NCBI GenBank assembly: GCA_035556215.1
Contig: DATMFI010000026.1
Coordinates: forward strand, 62,001-126,000
Length of the DNA stretch: 64,000 nucleotides
Source of the DNA: Palsa-892 sp035556215
Lineage (GTDB): Bacteria; Pseudomonadota; Alphaproteobacteria; Rhizobiales; Xanthobacteraceae
Reading direction: 5' to 3'
Below, piece by piece: positions 43,955-53,273 of the stretch (within the stretch, counting starts at the first letter, position 1; every line of letters begins with the position of its first letter). Under the pieces are notes generated by a model that worked only from the letters and a program-made list of their open reading frames with translations, was not told where the DNA came from and did not search any database. Position numbers and translations under genes: made by a program.

Positions 43955-44941
43955 TCAGCGCAGATCGAACCGGATCGGCGCGGAAAACGCCATCTGCGAG
44001 CGCCCGAGGCCAGGCGGGATTGGCGGGAAGGGCGAGGCGCGGCGCACCATGTCAACCGCCGCCTGATCCAGCACCGAAGCGCCGCTGCCGCGCGCAAGCG
44101 AAGCCGAGGTCACCGCGCCGCTTGCCGATAGGGTAAAGCGCACGGTGGCGACGCCGCGAATGCCGGCGTTCTTTGCCGCCGCCGGGTAGGATTTGTAACG
44201 CTGCAGATGCGCGAGCACCTGCGCCTGATAGGAAGATGTATTCGCGGTGCCGCCGGCATCGTTGCGGCGGCCTCCCGCACCGGCCCGGCCATGCGCGCTG
44301 GCGCCCGCGGCCCGGCTCGGGTTCGCAGCGGCGGTGCGCGGCGCCGGCGTCGAACGCTTCTTCTCTTTGTGCTGTTCCTTTGCGGGCTTCGGCGTTTCCT
44401 TCGCCTCCTGCACGGCCTCGGGCGCTTCATCGTCCTTGGGCGGCGGCGCGGCTTCCGGCTTCTCGGTCTTCTCGGTGTCCTGCTGCTCTTGCGGAGCGCT
44501 GGGAGCGACCTGCTTCTCTTCGGGCGCGGTCGCCTCGACCGGCGTTGGCGCCGAAGGCAATGCAGCCGTGACGGCGACCTCTACCGGAATAACCGTCGCA
44601 CCGTCGCTCGCAGCGGCGGCGGCCCCCGCAGCGCGCTCGAGATCATAGTTGTTGCGCTCCCACATGGCGGCGAACAGCGCGGTATGGGCGATGAGCGAAA
44701 GCGCGATCGCCGCTTCCCAGATGCGCCCGCGCGGCATTGGCGGCAGCGCGGGGCGATCGTTCCGGCTGGCGGCCTTCGGTGCGGCCTTCGAGCTCACATG
44801 CTCCGACAGGCGCGCCGGGATAACGGTGAAGGGGAGCTTGGCGCTGCCGCCATGATCGCGGCGCGCGACAACCGGGAAGGCGATGACAACCGCGCTGACT
44901 TCGTCAGCTTCGCGCGGTGTCTTCGCCTTCCGAAGTGCCAT
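43955..44941 (-). CDS. tonB: TonB-like energy transducer
   Basis: A 328-residue protein. About 72 cytosolic residues precede a membrane helix near 73-93 that contains a Ser82-x3-His86 motif (SLIAH), the TonB/ExbB contact pattern. Pro/Glu/Lys-rich and Gly/Ala-rich spacers follow, then a TonB C-terminal domain (YPAAAKNAGIRGVATVRFTL). It should power the heme receptor encoded two genes upstream. No exbB or exbD is present here, so these must be elsewhere. The frame stays open to 45133 in the wrong context; ATG at 44941 is the start. Confidence 0.88.
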   Translation of the reverse strand: MALRKAKTPREADEVSAVVIAFPVVARRDHGGSAKLPFTVIPARLSEHVSSKAAPKAASRNDRPALPPMPRGRIWEAAIALSLIAHTALFAAMWERNNYDLERAAGAAAAASDGATVIPVEVAVTAALPSAPTPVEATAPEEKQVAPSAPQEQQDTEKTEKPEAAPPPKDDEAPEAVQEAKETPKPAKEQHKEKKRSTPAPRTAAANPSRAAGASAHGRAGAGGRRNDAGGTANTSSYQAQVLAHLQRYKSYPAAAKNAGIRGVATVRFTLSASGAVTSASLARGSGASVLDQAAVDMVRRASPFPPIPPGLGRSQMAFSAPIRFDLR

Positions 44942-44957
44942 GACGGTTACCGGTTGC

Positions 44958-45287
44958 TCAGGCGGCCTTGCCGTTGGGGAACAGCGAGAGCACCTGTTCG
45001 AAGCCTTCGAACTCGGGGTGGCCCATCGAAAGCGGCGCGTTGTTGCCGGCGTTCTTGTGGGCGTCGGCGAACTGCTGCGACTTCGTCCAGGCCTCGAAAT
45101 TGGCGCGAGTGTGCCACGTGGTGTGGCTGGCATAGAGCGTGTGATCTTCCTTCGACGGCCCGCGCAGCAAATGGAACTCGACGAAGCCGGGCAATTCGTT
45201 GAGCCGCGATTCGCGCTCGCGCCAGACCTTCTCGAACGCGGCCTCGCTGCCGAGTTTCACCTTGAAACGATTCATCGCGATAAACAT
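44958..45287 (-). CDS. Antibiotic biosynthesis monooxygenase-fold protein, IsdG/HmuQ-like heme monooxygenase candidate
   Basis: A 109-residue ABM-fold protein starting FIAMNRFKVKLGSEAAFEKV. The catalytic trio used by IsdG-type heme-degrading enzymes seems present: Asn6, a Trp in ASHTTWHTR, and His in FADAHKN. Placement between hmuR and tonB strongly suggests it breaks down imported heme to release iron. It could also be a general ABM protein. Confidence 0.75.
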   Translation of the reverse strand: MFIAMNRFKVKLGSEAAFEKVWRERESRLNELPGFVEFHLLRGPSKEDHTLYASHTTWHTRANFEAWTKSQQFADAHKNAGNNAPLSMGHPEFEGFEQVLSLFPNGKAA

Positions 45288-45377
45288 GGGGTCGTCTCCT
45301 CAGGAAGGCACCGTCGTTGCATACGGGGCCGGGGTTGAAAAGGGCGGCGTGGATTGGCCCGCGCCGCCCTGCTTTCG

Positions 45378-47534
45378 TCAGCCGCCGAAGCGAACTTTCA
45401 GTGAGGCCTTTACCGTGATGCCCGGATCGGGGAAGGCGAGCGGAGGCTGGCCGTGGGCCGGATTGGCATAAACCTGCGTGTAACGAGTGTACTGCTCGTT
45501 AAACAGGTTCTCGACCGCGAGCCCGAGTGTCGCATTTTCATTCAACAGGTAGCCGAGATAGAGGCTGACAATATTGAATGACGACGTCGGTGCGTAAACC
45601 GAAGTCGGAGGCGTGCCGGAAACCGGAATGTCATCCGCTTTTTTCGCGGCGACCGCCTGCCAGCGGGCGGCAACCGTCAAGCGGTTATCGAGAAAGCGCG
45701 AGCCGATTGTCGTGGTGATGAAATCCGGCGGCACGTTCGCGAGCGGCTGGCCGTCGGACTTGTTCTTTCCGCGCACATGGCTGCCGGCAAGGCCGATATA
45801 CCATTTGCCGGTGTCGTACATCGTTTCGAATTCGGCGCCTTCCAGACGGGCGTTGCCGATATTCTGATACTGCTGGCAGCCGAGCGAGAGAATTGTCGGC
45901 GGCGCCGGCGGAGGGTTGAAAATCATGCTGAACGGCGTCGGACAGGTGACGCCGCCGGCGCCCATCGCTCCCGTTACCGAAACGATGTCGATGTAATCGC
46001 CGACGTCGTTACGATAGACATTGAACTTGCCGCGAAAACGATCTCCGGCCTTGAAGATGTCGTCATATTTCAGATTGAAGCCGATCTCTTTGGTTTTTCC
46101 GACTTCGGGCTGGAGCGTCGGATTCGGGATGAACGTAAACGGCGCCGAGATAATCGGGTGAAGTCCCTGGATCAGCGTTTCGGTGATCGCCGGAGCGCGG
46201 TAGCCTTCCGCATAAGTCACGTAAGGCTGGAACCCTTTGAACGGCGTGATGCCGACGGTGAACTTTGGAGATACGCGGCTGCCGCTTGCCGAGTCCGTCG
46301 CGCTTTCAAGCTTGTATTGATCGTAACGAACCGCGCTGATGAATTCGAGCCAGCTCGAATAATTGGTTTTCAGCTGCGCGAAACCGCCAAAGACGCTGCG
46401 CTCGCCGCTCGGCGTATAAACCTGGCCGACTCCGGTCGTGTTTACCCTGTCCTGAAAACCGTCCGCGCCGATCGTCAGCGCATGGCGGAACGGCCCGGTA
46501 TCGAAACGCGAAGTGTTGTTGACGTCAAAGCCGAGCGTCTCGATGCTGAAGTTGCGGCTGTCACCGGGAAAACCCACCCCGTTCGGGGGCGTTGGGCCGG
46601 ACAGGATCGTTTGATCGGTGCTTGTCCGGGTCCAATAGACATTGGCATCGACGTTAAAGATCCGGTCTTCGGGCTTGTAATAAAGCCAGCGCGCGTTGGC
46701 GATCTGGTTCAGAACGCCGGTGCCGTAAACCGTTGACGGCGACTGGCCCGAATTGAAGTCGGATTCGAATTGCGTGTAACCGAACTTCACGGTGTGGCCG
46801 TCAGCCGGGCGTAACGTGGCCTTGGCAGTGCCGGTCCAGGTGTCGTAGCCGGAATTCGGAACCACGGTGCCGTTGCCGCTTTTGTAATTGCTTTGGTCGC
46901 GGTAGGTGCCGCCGAAAAACAGGTCGATGTTTTCGCCCGCGCGCACCGCGCCCTGCAGATAAGTATTCCAGCCCTTGTTGGTGCTGAGCTCGCCAAGGCT
47001 CTCGACCGCCCATTTTTCACCCGGCTTGAGGATGTCTTCGGCGTCCTTGGTGCGGAAATAAACGACGCCGCCGATGGCGCCCGAGCCGTAGATGTTTGCC
47101 GTCGGACCGCGGGTGATATCGACGCCGGCGATGGTGTTCGGCTCGATATACATCTGGCCGTTCGCCGAGTGGCCGGTGCGCTGCATGTTCTGGCGCGCAC
47201 CGTCGATCAGCGTCGCGACGCGGCCGAAATCCTGGAGGCCGCGGACGTTGATGGAAAGCGACGGATCGTCGGCGCGGTTCTGGAACCAAACGCCCGGCGT
47301 CGCGCGGAATAATTCTGCAGCGCTCGTGGCTCGCGTCTGCTCGATTTGTTCCGAACCGATGACGGACGATGCCGCCAGCGCGTCGCTAACCGCTTCTGCT
47401 GTCTTCGTCGCCGTGACGGTGATTGCGTCAAGCGTTATCGTTTGTGAATTCGCGCCGCTTGCTCCCGCGGCGACAATTGCCAGTGTCGACGCGGCGGCGC
47501 AAAGCGCTCGCACGCGTGTCGTCCTCAAATTCAT
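45378..47534 (-). CDS. hmuR: TonB-dependent heme receptor
   Basis: A 718-residue outer-membrane receptor. Signal peptide about residues 1-30, a plug domain (ITLDAITVTATKT, then NVRGLQDFGRVATLIDGARQ), and a 22-strand barrel. The heme-receptor boxes YRAP and NPTL (variants of FRAP and NPNL) occur in AEGYRAPAITETL and FIPNPTLQPE, with a histidine in between. The frame reaches 47795, but ATG at 47534 begins the signal peptide. It is divergent from hemP-hmuTUV. Confidence 0.93.
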   Translation of the reverse strand: MNLRTTRVRALCAAASTLAIVAAGASGANSQTITLDAITVTATKTAEAVSDALAASSVIGSEQIEQTRATSAAELFRATPGVWFQNRADDPSLSINVRGLQDFGRVATLIDGARQNMQRTGHSANGQMYIEPNTIAGVDITRGPTANIYGSGAIGGVVYFRTKDAEDILKPGEKWAVESLGELSTNKGWNTYLQGAVRAGENIDLFFGGTYRDQSNYKSGNGTVVPNSGYDTWTGTAKATLRPADGHTVKFGYTQFESDFNSGQSPSTVYGTGVLNQIANARWLYYKPEDRIFNVDANVYWTRTSTDQTILSGPTPPNGVGFPGDSRNFSIETLGFDVNNTSRFDTGPFRHALTIGADGFQDRVNTTGVGQVYTPSGERSVFGGFAQLKTNYSSWLEFISAVRYDQYKLESATDSASGSRVSPKFTVGITPFKGFQPYVTYAEGYRAPAITETLIQGLHPIISAPFTFIPNPTLQPEVGKTKEIGFNLKYDDIFKAGDRFRGKFNVYRNDVGDYIDIVSVTGAMGAGGVTCPTPFSMIFNPPPAPPTILSLGCQQYQNIGNARLEGAEFETMYDTGKWYIGLAGSHVRGKNKSDGQPLANVPPDFITTTIGSRFLDNRLTVAARWQAVAAKKADDIPVSGTPPTSVYAPTSSFNIVSLYLGYLLNENATLGLAVENLFNEQYTRYTQVYANPAHGQPPLAFPDPGITVKASLKVRFGG

Positions 47535-47747
47535 CAGACTGCCCCCAGTCGTTCTCGATTGTTTGCGTGTTGCTGGCTGGCGCCTGAGGGCTGGCTGGCG
47601 TGTCGACCCGGTCGAAATTGTTTTTTCGTTCCCTGGCCGTTGCTTTTCGTAGCGCCTCGCGCTAATTGCCGTCAAGTGTTTGAAATCACACACTAAAATG
47701 CTTCTAAACTGAGAGCAGTTTTGAACCATTCGAAGGAAGAAAAAACC
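47535..47747. promoter_or_regulatory. Divergent control region of the heme-uptake locus
   Basis: The stretch between hmuR and hemP should hold both promoters. A TTCTAAA half-site at 47702-47708 fits one arm of the Irr/ICE iron-control element known from rhizobia (TTTAGAA-n3-TTCTAAA); the other arm (ACTAAAA) matches only four of seven bases. An AGTGT/ACACT inverted repeat lies at 47675-47694. Irr or HmuP control is thus plausible but not shown. Confidence 0.4.
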
Positions 47748-47915
47748 GTGAGCGGAATCAACACAGCAACGAGCGATCGCTCGGTTGCTGTGCATGACAA
47801 TCGCATCGCCAGCCGCGACCTATTCGTCGCGACCAAAGAAATCCTGATTCAGCACGGCGACGAGACGTATCGCTTGCGTCTGACGGGCCAGAACAAGCTC
47901 ATTCTCACGAAGTGA
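47748..47915 (+). CDS. hmuP: HemP/HmuP-family small heme-uptake regulator
   Basis: A 55-residue HemP-like protein ending HGDETYRLRLTGQNKLILTK, the family signature. In Bradyrhizobium HmuP is a co-activator of Irr for heme uptake genes. A TTG at 47721 adds nine residues; the GTG at 47748 follows GGAAG and gives the more usual length. Its stop overlaps a GTG that opens the hmuT frame (GTGA), which suggests coupling. Confidence 0.82.
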   Translation: MSGINTATSDRSVAVHDNRIASRDLFVATKEILIQHGDETYRLRLTGQNKLILTK

Positions 47916-47929
47916 AGTCAGGGCCGCTC

Positions 47930-48895
47930 ATGCATCGTTCGATTTATCGTTTGGTTTTTTTGGGCGCGCTGGTCTTTTTCGCATTGAATGGCGGCGCGTT
48001 TGCCCAGCCGCGCACGATCAATGACGCTGCGGGCCGCAAGGTTACGATCACCGATACTTCGCGCATCGTTTCGATCGGCGGCGCGGTGACCGAAGTTCTC
48101 TACGCGCTCGGTCTTGCCGACAAGATCGTCGCGGTCGATTCGACCAGCACTTTTCCCGAAGCAGCGAAGCAGAAGGCCAATGTCGGTTACATGCGCGCGC
48201 TCGCCCCGGAGGGCGTGCTGAAGATCGGCCCGACGCTGATCCTCGCCATCGAAGGCTCCGGCCCCGCTGAAGCGGTCGAAATTCTCGAACGCGCGTCCGT
48301 GCCCTATGTTGTCGTTCCGGAAGCGAAGAATGCCGAAGGCGTATTGCGCAAGATCCGCTTCATTGCCGAAGCCGCTGGCGTGCCGGCGGAGGGCGAGAGG
48401 CTCGCGAGCGCCGTGCGCGAAGATTTTGCCGCGCTCGGCCATGCGTTGAAGGGCATCAAGCAGCGCCGCAAGGCCGCATTTATTCTTTCGATGGGCAGCG
48501 GCTCGCCGATTGTCGGCGGCGCGGGCACGAGCGCCGATGCGCTGTTCAAGCTTGCCGAGATCGACAACGCGCTATCGGCCGTGAGCGGGTTCAAGCCTGC
48601 AAGCGATGAAGCCCTGATCGCCGCCGCGCCCGACGCGGTGGTGGTGATGTCGGAGCGCGATCACGCGATGCCGCCCGAGAAAGTATTCTCGATGCCGTCG
48701 CTGGCGAATAGCCCGGCGGCGAAAACGCGCAACATGATCGGGCTGCCCGGACTTTATCTGCTCGGCTTCGGCCCGCGCACCGCGCATGCGGCGCGCGATC
48801 TCGCCGCGGCTCTTTACCCCGAAGCGAATATTCCCGCCTTGCCGGGGCGCTCCTGGACCGCAGCGGCCTCGGGCGGCGAAGCAAAAGCCAAGTGA
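47930..48895 (+). CDS. hmuT: Heme ABC transporter substrate-binding protein
   Basis: A 321-residue periplasmic protein with a signal peptide (HRSIYRLVFLGALVFFALNG). HmuT signs are RIVSIGGAVTEVLYALGLAD, the AVDSTSTFPE stretch and VGYMRALAPEG. It delivers heme to HmuUV. An in-frame GTG at 47912 overlapping the hemP stop is an alternative start. Three tandem repeats begin at its stop codon. Confidence 0.92.
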   Translation: MHRSIYRLVFLGALVFFALNGGAFAQPRTINDAAGRKVTITDTSRIVSIGGAVTEVLYALGLADKIVAVDSTSTFPEAAKQKANVGYMRALAPEGVLKIGPTLILAIEGSGPAEAVEILERASVPYVVVPEAKNAEGVLRKIRFIAEAAGVPAEGERLASAVREDFAALGHALKGIKQRRKAAFILSMGSGSPIVGGAGTSADALFKLAEIDNALSAVSGFKPASDEALIAAAPDAVVVMSERDHAMPPEKVFSMPSLANSPAAKTRNMIGLPGLYLLGFGPRTAHAARDLAAALYPEANIPALPGRSWTAAASGGEAKAK

Positions 48896-48939
48896 GGGCG
48901 ACCACAAGTGAGGGTGATCCACAAGTGAGTGCGATTCAG
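48890..48939. repeat. Tandem 16-17 bp repeats between hmuT and hmuU
   Basis: Units 48890-48905, 48906-48922 and 48923-48939 each begin AAGTGAG, and a truncated one follows at 48949. The first unit contains the hmuT stop and the last resembles the GTG start context of hmuU. It looks like a duplicated stop/start module. Confidence 0.75.
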
Positions 48940-48950
48940 ATGAGTACGAA

Positions 48951-50033
48951 GTGAGCGCCACCGTTTTCGGCACGCTGAAGGCGCCACTCCGCCGCGGCGG
49001 AACCGGCTTGTGGATATGCGCGGCGCTGCTCATTGCCGCGATGATCGGCTCGCTCGCCATCGGCCCGGTGGCGATCTCGCCGGGTCATGTGCTCGGCATT
49101 CTCCATGATGCGCTCGCCGGCGCGCGACCCTCGGGCGGCGACGCGTTACGCGATGCGATCATCGTCCTCGACATCCGTTTGCCGCGCATGATCCTCGGCG
49201 TGCTGGTTGGCGGCTCGCTCGCCGTCGCGGGGGTGTTGTTGCAGGGCATCTTCCGTAATCCGCTGGCCGATCCGATTTTCGTCGGTGTCTCGCCGGGCGC
49301 CGCGCTTGCGGCTGTCGCCTTCATCGTGCTCGGCGGCGGTGTGGCGATCGGCGCGAGCGATTTTATCGGCCGTTTTGGCCTCGTGCTCTCGGCCTTCCTC
49401 GGCGCGCTCACGGCAACCGCGATCCTGCATCGGCTTACGGTGCATGAAGGGCGGACCTCGGTCGCGGCGCTGCTCTTCACCGGCATTGCGCTCGGCGCGC
49501 TCGCTTCGGCCGGCACCGGCATTCTCCTTTTTCTCGCCTCGGATCAGCAACTCCGCGAATTCACGTTCTGGTCGTTCGGCTCGCTCGGCGGCGCGACCTG
49601 GATCAAGGTCGCGATGCTGGCGCCCTTCGCGCTTTTGTCGTTTGTCATCGCGGGCCTGCTCGCACATGGGCTCGATGCCATCGCGCTCGGCGAAGCGGAA
49701 GCCTTTCATCTCGGCATCAATGTCGAACGCCTGAAGCGGCTTGCGATTGTCGCGGTCGCGGCCGGCGCAGGCGGTTCGGTGGCGGTCTCCGGCACGATCG
49801 GGTTCGTCGGGCTCGTCATTCCGCATCTTCTGCGTTTGATGATCGGCCCCTCGCACAAGAAACTTCTGATCGGAAGCGCACTGCTTGGGGCCGCCATTCT
49901 CGCCGCCGCCGATGTGGTCGCGCGCACGGCCGTAACACCCGCCGAGTTGCCGATTGGCGTCGTCACCGCGTTTCTGGGTGCGCCATTCTTCCTGTGGCTG
50001 CTGCGGCGCTATCGCGCGTCGCTCGGAGGCTAA
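48951..50033 (+). CDS. hmuU: Heme ABC transporter permease
   Basis: A 360-residue FecCD-family permease with about ten membrane helices. Typical stretches are DIRLPRMILGVLVGGSLAVA, GIFRNPLADPIFVGVSPGAA, GTIGFVGLVIPHLLRLMIGP. The GTG at 48951 is the probable start; a good ribosome binding site is not evident. It works with HmuT and HmuV. Confidence 0.92.
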   Translation: MSATVFGTLKAPLRRGGTGLWICAALLIAAMIGSLAIGPVAISPGHVLGILHDALAGARPSGGDALRDAIIVLDIRLPRMILGVLVGGSLAVAGVLLQGIFRNPLADPIFVGVSPGAALAAVAFIVLGGGVAIGASDFIGRFGLVLSAFLGALTATAILHRLTVHEGRTSVAALLFTGIALGALASAGTGILLFLASDQQLREFTFWSFGSLGGATWIKVAMLAPFALLSFVIAGLLAHGLDAIALGEAEAFHLGINVERLKRLAIVAVAAGAGGSVAVSGTIGFVGLVIPHLLRLMIGPSHKKLLIGSALLGAAILAAADVVARTAVTPAELPIGVVTAFLGAPFFLWLLRRYRASLGG

Positions 50034-50037
50034 AGGA

Positions 50038-50820
50038 ATGTACGAAGCGCGCGCGCTTTCGTTTTCACGCCGCAACCGCGCCATTCTCGATGGCGTGGAT
50101 TTTTCCGCCGCGCCCGGCAAGACGGTCGCGATCGTCGGCCCGAACGGTGCCGGCAAATCGACGCTGCTCAAGCTTCTGACCGGAGAGCTTGCGCCGTCTT
50201 CCGGCGAAATCAGGCTCGACGGCAGGCCGCTCGCATCTTTCGCGCCGCAGGAGCTCGCGCATCGGCGCGCGGTGCTGCCGCAATCCGGGTCGGTAAGTTT
50301 CCCGTTCACGGTCGCGGAGATCGTCGCGCTCGGCGCGGCCGGACGATTCACGCGCGCGGAAAAGGAATCCCTGGTGGCGCGCGCTCTCTCGACGGTCGAG
50401 ATGCCGCAATTCGCCGCGCGCTTCTACGACGAGCTTTCCGGCGGCGAGCGTCAGCGCGTGCAGCTCGCGCGTGTCTTCGCCCAGCTCTGGGCGAGCGGCG
50501 GCACCGGTTATCTTCTGCTCGATGAGCCGACGAGCAGCCTCGACCTTTCGCACCAGCTTTTGACACTTGAACTCGCGCGTCAGCATGCCGCGGCCGGCGC
50601 GGGTGTGATCTGCGTGCTGCACGATCTCAATCTTGCAGCCATGGCGGCCGATGAAATCGTCGCGCTCAAGAACGGCCGCGTCGTTGCCGCGGGCGCGCCT
50701 TCGGCGATCGTCACCGATGCGCTGATGGCCGAACTATACGGCGTGACCTGTTCGGTGCGCGCGGTGCCCGAAGGGCCATTCGTGCTGCCGCAGTCGGTGC
50801 GCCGGCAGGCCCGGCATTAA
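50038..50820 (+). CDS. hmuV: Heme ABC transporter ATP-binding protein
   Basis: A 260-residue ABC ATPase: Walker A VGPNGAGKST, signature ELSGGERQRVQLARVF, Walker B YLLLDEPTSSLD, and the switch histidine in VLHDLNLAA. It follows hmuU by 4 bp with AAAGGA as ribosome binding site. It completes the heme importer HmuTUV. Confidence 0.94.
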   Translation: MYEARALSFSRRNRAILDGVDFSAAPGKTVAIVGPNGAGKSTLLKLLTGELAPSSGEIRLDGRPLASFAPQELAHRRAVLPQSGSVSFPFTVAEIVALGAAGRFTRAEKESLVARALSTVEMPQFAARFYDELSGGERQRVQLARVFAQLWASGGTGYLLLDEPTSSLDLSHQLLTLELARQHAAAGAGVICVLHDLNLAAMAADEIVALKNGRVVAAGAPSAIVTDALMAELYGVTCSVRAVPEGPFVLPQSVRRQARH

Positions 50821-50935
50821 TTCGGCGCTGGCATTATTCCGGGTTTTCCTCAGCGGCGATTGACGGCCATCGCCATTAATCCGAGAGTCCCGGTGCAACA
50901 ATAAAGCCGTCACGGGAACGCTACAGGAACGTTTC

Positions 50936-52183
50936 ATGGATTTTTCGCTTTCGGAACGCCAGCGTCACTGGCGCGACCGCGTTAGCGCCTTCATCGCCAA
51001 GCACGTTCAGCCGGTTCTGCATCGCTACGACGAGGAGATCGCGGCGTTCGGCGGCAATCGCTGGCAGATCGTGCCCGTCATCGAAGAGCTGAAGGCGAAG
51101 GCGAAGAAGGAAGGCTTGTGGAATCTGGCGCTGCCGCCATCCGATCATGACGAGGGCGACTATCACGGCGCAGGGCTCAGCAATCTCGAATATGCACTCT
51201 GCGCCGAGGAGATGGGGCGCATCGAGTGGGTGTCGGAAGTGTTCAACTGTTCGGCGCCCGATACCGGCAACATGGAAGTGTTGTTGCGCTACGGCACCAA
51301 GGCGCAGAAGGAAAAGTGGCTTAAGCCGCTGATGGCCGGCGAAATCCGCTCGGCCTTCCTGATGACCGAACCGGCGGTGGCTTCATCCGACGCCACCAAC
51401 ATCGAAACGTCGATCACCAGAGACGGCGATCATTACATCGTCAATGGCCGCAAATGGTGGTCGACCGGCGCGGGCGATCCGCGTTGCAAGATCGCGATCG
51501 TCATGGGCAAGAACGACCCCAAGGCGGAAAGACACAAGCAGCAATCCCAGATCCTCGTGCCGTTCGATACCAAAGGCGTGAAGATCGTGCGCATGCTGCC
51601 GGTGTTCGGGTTCGACGACGCACCCCATGGCCACGCCGAAATCCTGCTCGATCACGTGCGGGTGCCGGCGGAAAATCTCATTCTCGGCGAGGGGCGCGGT
51701 TTCGAGATCGCGCAAGGCCGGCTCGGGCCGGGCCGCATTCATCATTGCATGCGCACGATCGGCGCCGCCGAAGTCGCGCTCGAAAAAATGGTGCGGCGGC
51801 TTTCGACGCGCACGGCGTTCGGCAAGAAGATCTCCGAGCAGTCGGTGTGGGAGCAGCGCATCGCCGAGGCGCGCATCGATATCGAGATGACGCGGCTTTT
51901 GTGCCTGAAGGCCGCCGACATGATGGATAAAGCCGGGAACAAGGCGGCAAAGCTCGAGATCGCGATGATCAAGGTCGCGGCGCCGCGCATTGCGCTGCGC
52001 ATCATCGACGATGCGATTCAGGCGCATGGCGCGGCGGGCGTCACCACCGATTTTGGCCTGGCGCGGACTTACGCGCATATCCGTACGCTTCGGCTCGCCG
52101 ATGGGCCGGATGAAGTACACAACCGCTCGATCGCACGCATGGAGCTTGCGCGCTATTCCAATCGCGGGCCGTCAAGCGAATAA
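50936..52183 (+). CDS. Acyl-CoA dehydrogenase (ACAD10/11-like)
   Basis: A 415-residue FAD-linked acyl-CoA dehydrogenase: AFLMTEPAVASSDATNIETS (flavin and substrate part), GFDDAPHGHAEILLDHVRVP, HCMRTIGAAEVALEKMVRR and the C-terminal LADGPDEVHNRSIARMELAR. It is paired with an APH-like kinase gene 13 bp downstream, so the two together mirror the fused human ACAD11, which acts on 4-hydroxy acids after phosphorylation. Substrate inferred only. Confidence 0.9.
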   Translation: MDFSLSERQRHWRDRVSAFIAKHVQPVLHRYDEEIAAFGGNRWQIVPVIEELKAKAKKEGLWNLALPPSDHDEGDYHGAGLSNLEYALCAEEMGRIEWVSEVFNCSAPDTGNMEVLLRYGTKAQKEKWLKPLMAGEIRSAFLMTEPAVASSDATNIETSITRDGDHYIVNGRKWWSTGAGDPRCKIAIVMGKNDPKAERHKQQSQILVPFDTKGVKIVRMLPVFGFDDAPHGHAEILLDHVRVPAENLILGEGRGFEIAQGRLGPGRIHHCMRTIGAAEVALEKMVRRLSTRTAFGKKISEQSVWEQRIAEARIDIEMTRLLCLKAADMMDKAGNKAAKLEIAMIKVAAPRIALRIIDDAIQAHGAAGVTTDFGLARTYAHIRTLRLADGPDEVHNRSIARMELARYSNRGPSSE

Positions 52184-52196
52184 CGAGTGATCGCGG

Positions 52197-53273
52197 ATGA
52201 GCGGCGCGTCTTCCCCAAACGAGGCGGAGTTCACCGGCACCAAGCCGGTCGAAGCGCGGCATCGCATCGACGAGAAGAATCTCGATGCGTGGCTTGCCGC
52301 GAATATCGAAGGCTATCGCGGACCGCTTGCCGTGTCGCAATTCAAGGGCGGGCAATCGAACCCGACCTATCGGCTCGATACGCCGGGGCGCGCCTATGTG
52401 CTGCGGCGAAAGCCATTCGGAAAATTATTGCCGTCGGCCCATGCGGTCGATCGCGAATTTCGCGTGATCTCGGCGCTGCATCGCGCGGGCTTTCCGGCCG
52501 CGAAACCCTATGCGCTGTGCACGGACGAAAGCGTGATCGGCGCGATGTTTTATGTCATGGCGCTCGTCGAAGGGCGCGTGATGTGGAGCGGCGCGTTGCC
52601 GAACGCTTCGCGCGAGGAGCGCGGCGCGATCTATCGCGCGCAGATCGAAACGCTGGCGCGGCTGCATCAATATCGTCCGGAGGAAATCGGCCTTGGCGGT
52701 TACGGCCGGCCCGGCAATTACTTCGCGCGGCAGGTCGAGCGCTGGTCGAAACAGTATCGCGCATCGGAAACGCAAGACATTCCGGAGATGAACCGGCTGA
52801 TCGAATGGCTGCCGCGGACGGTGCCGGCGCAGGAGCGCGTTTCGGTTGTTCACGGCGACTATCGCCTCGACAATTTGATCTTCGACGCGCGCGAAACCAG
52901 AATCGTCGCGGTGCTCGACTGGGAGCTTTCGACGCTTGGCGATCCGCTCGCCGATTTCACGTATTTTTTGATGAACTGGTCGATGGCGCCGGAAGGGCGT
53001 AGCGGCATCAAGGGGCTCGATCTCGCGGCGCTCGGCATTCCGTCGGCGGCGGAAGCCTCGGCGCTGTACTGCGAGCTCACCGGCCGCGACGGCTTGCCGA
53101 ATCTCGATTGGTATCTCGCCTATAATCTCTTTCGAATGAGCGCGATCCTGCAGGGCATCGCGGGGCGCATTCGGGACGGCACCGCCGCGAGCGCGCATGC
53201 CGAAGCTTCGGCGGCGCGTGTCGTGCCGCTTGCCAAAGCCGCGTTCGCCTATGCCGAGAAGGCCGGCGCCTAA
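52197..53273 (+). CDS. APH-family phosphotransferase (ACAD10/11 kinase-like)
   Basis: A 358-residue protein with the aminoglycoside phosphotransferase fold: QFKGGQSNPTYRLDTPGRAY, the catalytic loop VVHGDYRLDNLIFD, and the metal site VLDWELSTLGDPLADFTYFL. This subgroup goes with acyl-CoA dehydrogenases and phosphorylates hydroxyacyl substrates rather than antibiotics. It shares an operon with the dehydrogenase before it. Confidence 0.88.
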   Translation: MSGASSPNEAEFTGTKPVEARHRIDEKNLDAWLAANIEGYRGPLAVSQFKGGQSNPTYRLDTPGRAYVLRRKPFGKLLPSAHAVDREFRVISALHRAGFPAAKPYALCTDESVIGAMFYVMALVEGRVMWSGALPNASREERGAIYRAQIETLARLHQYRPEEIGLGGYGRPGNYFARQVERWSKQYRASETQDIPEMNRLIEWLPRTVPAQERVSVVHGDYRLDNLIFDARETRIVAVLDWELSTLGDPLADFTYFLMNWSMAPEGRSGIKGLDLAALGIPSAAEASALYCELTGRDGLPNLDWYLAYNLFRMSAILQGIAGRIRDGTAASAHAEASAARVVPLAKAAFAYAEKAGA

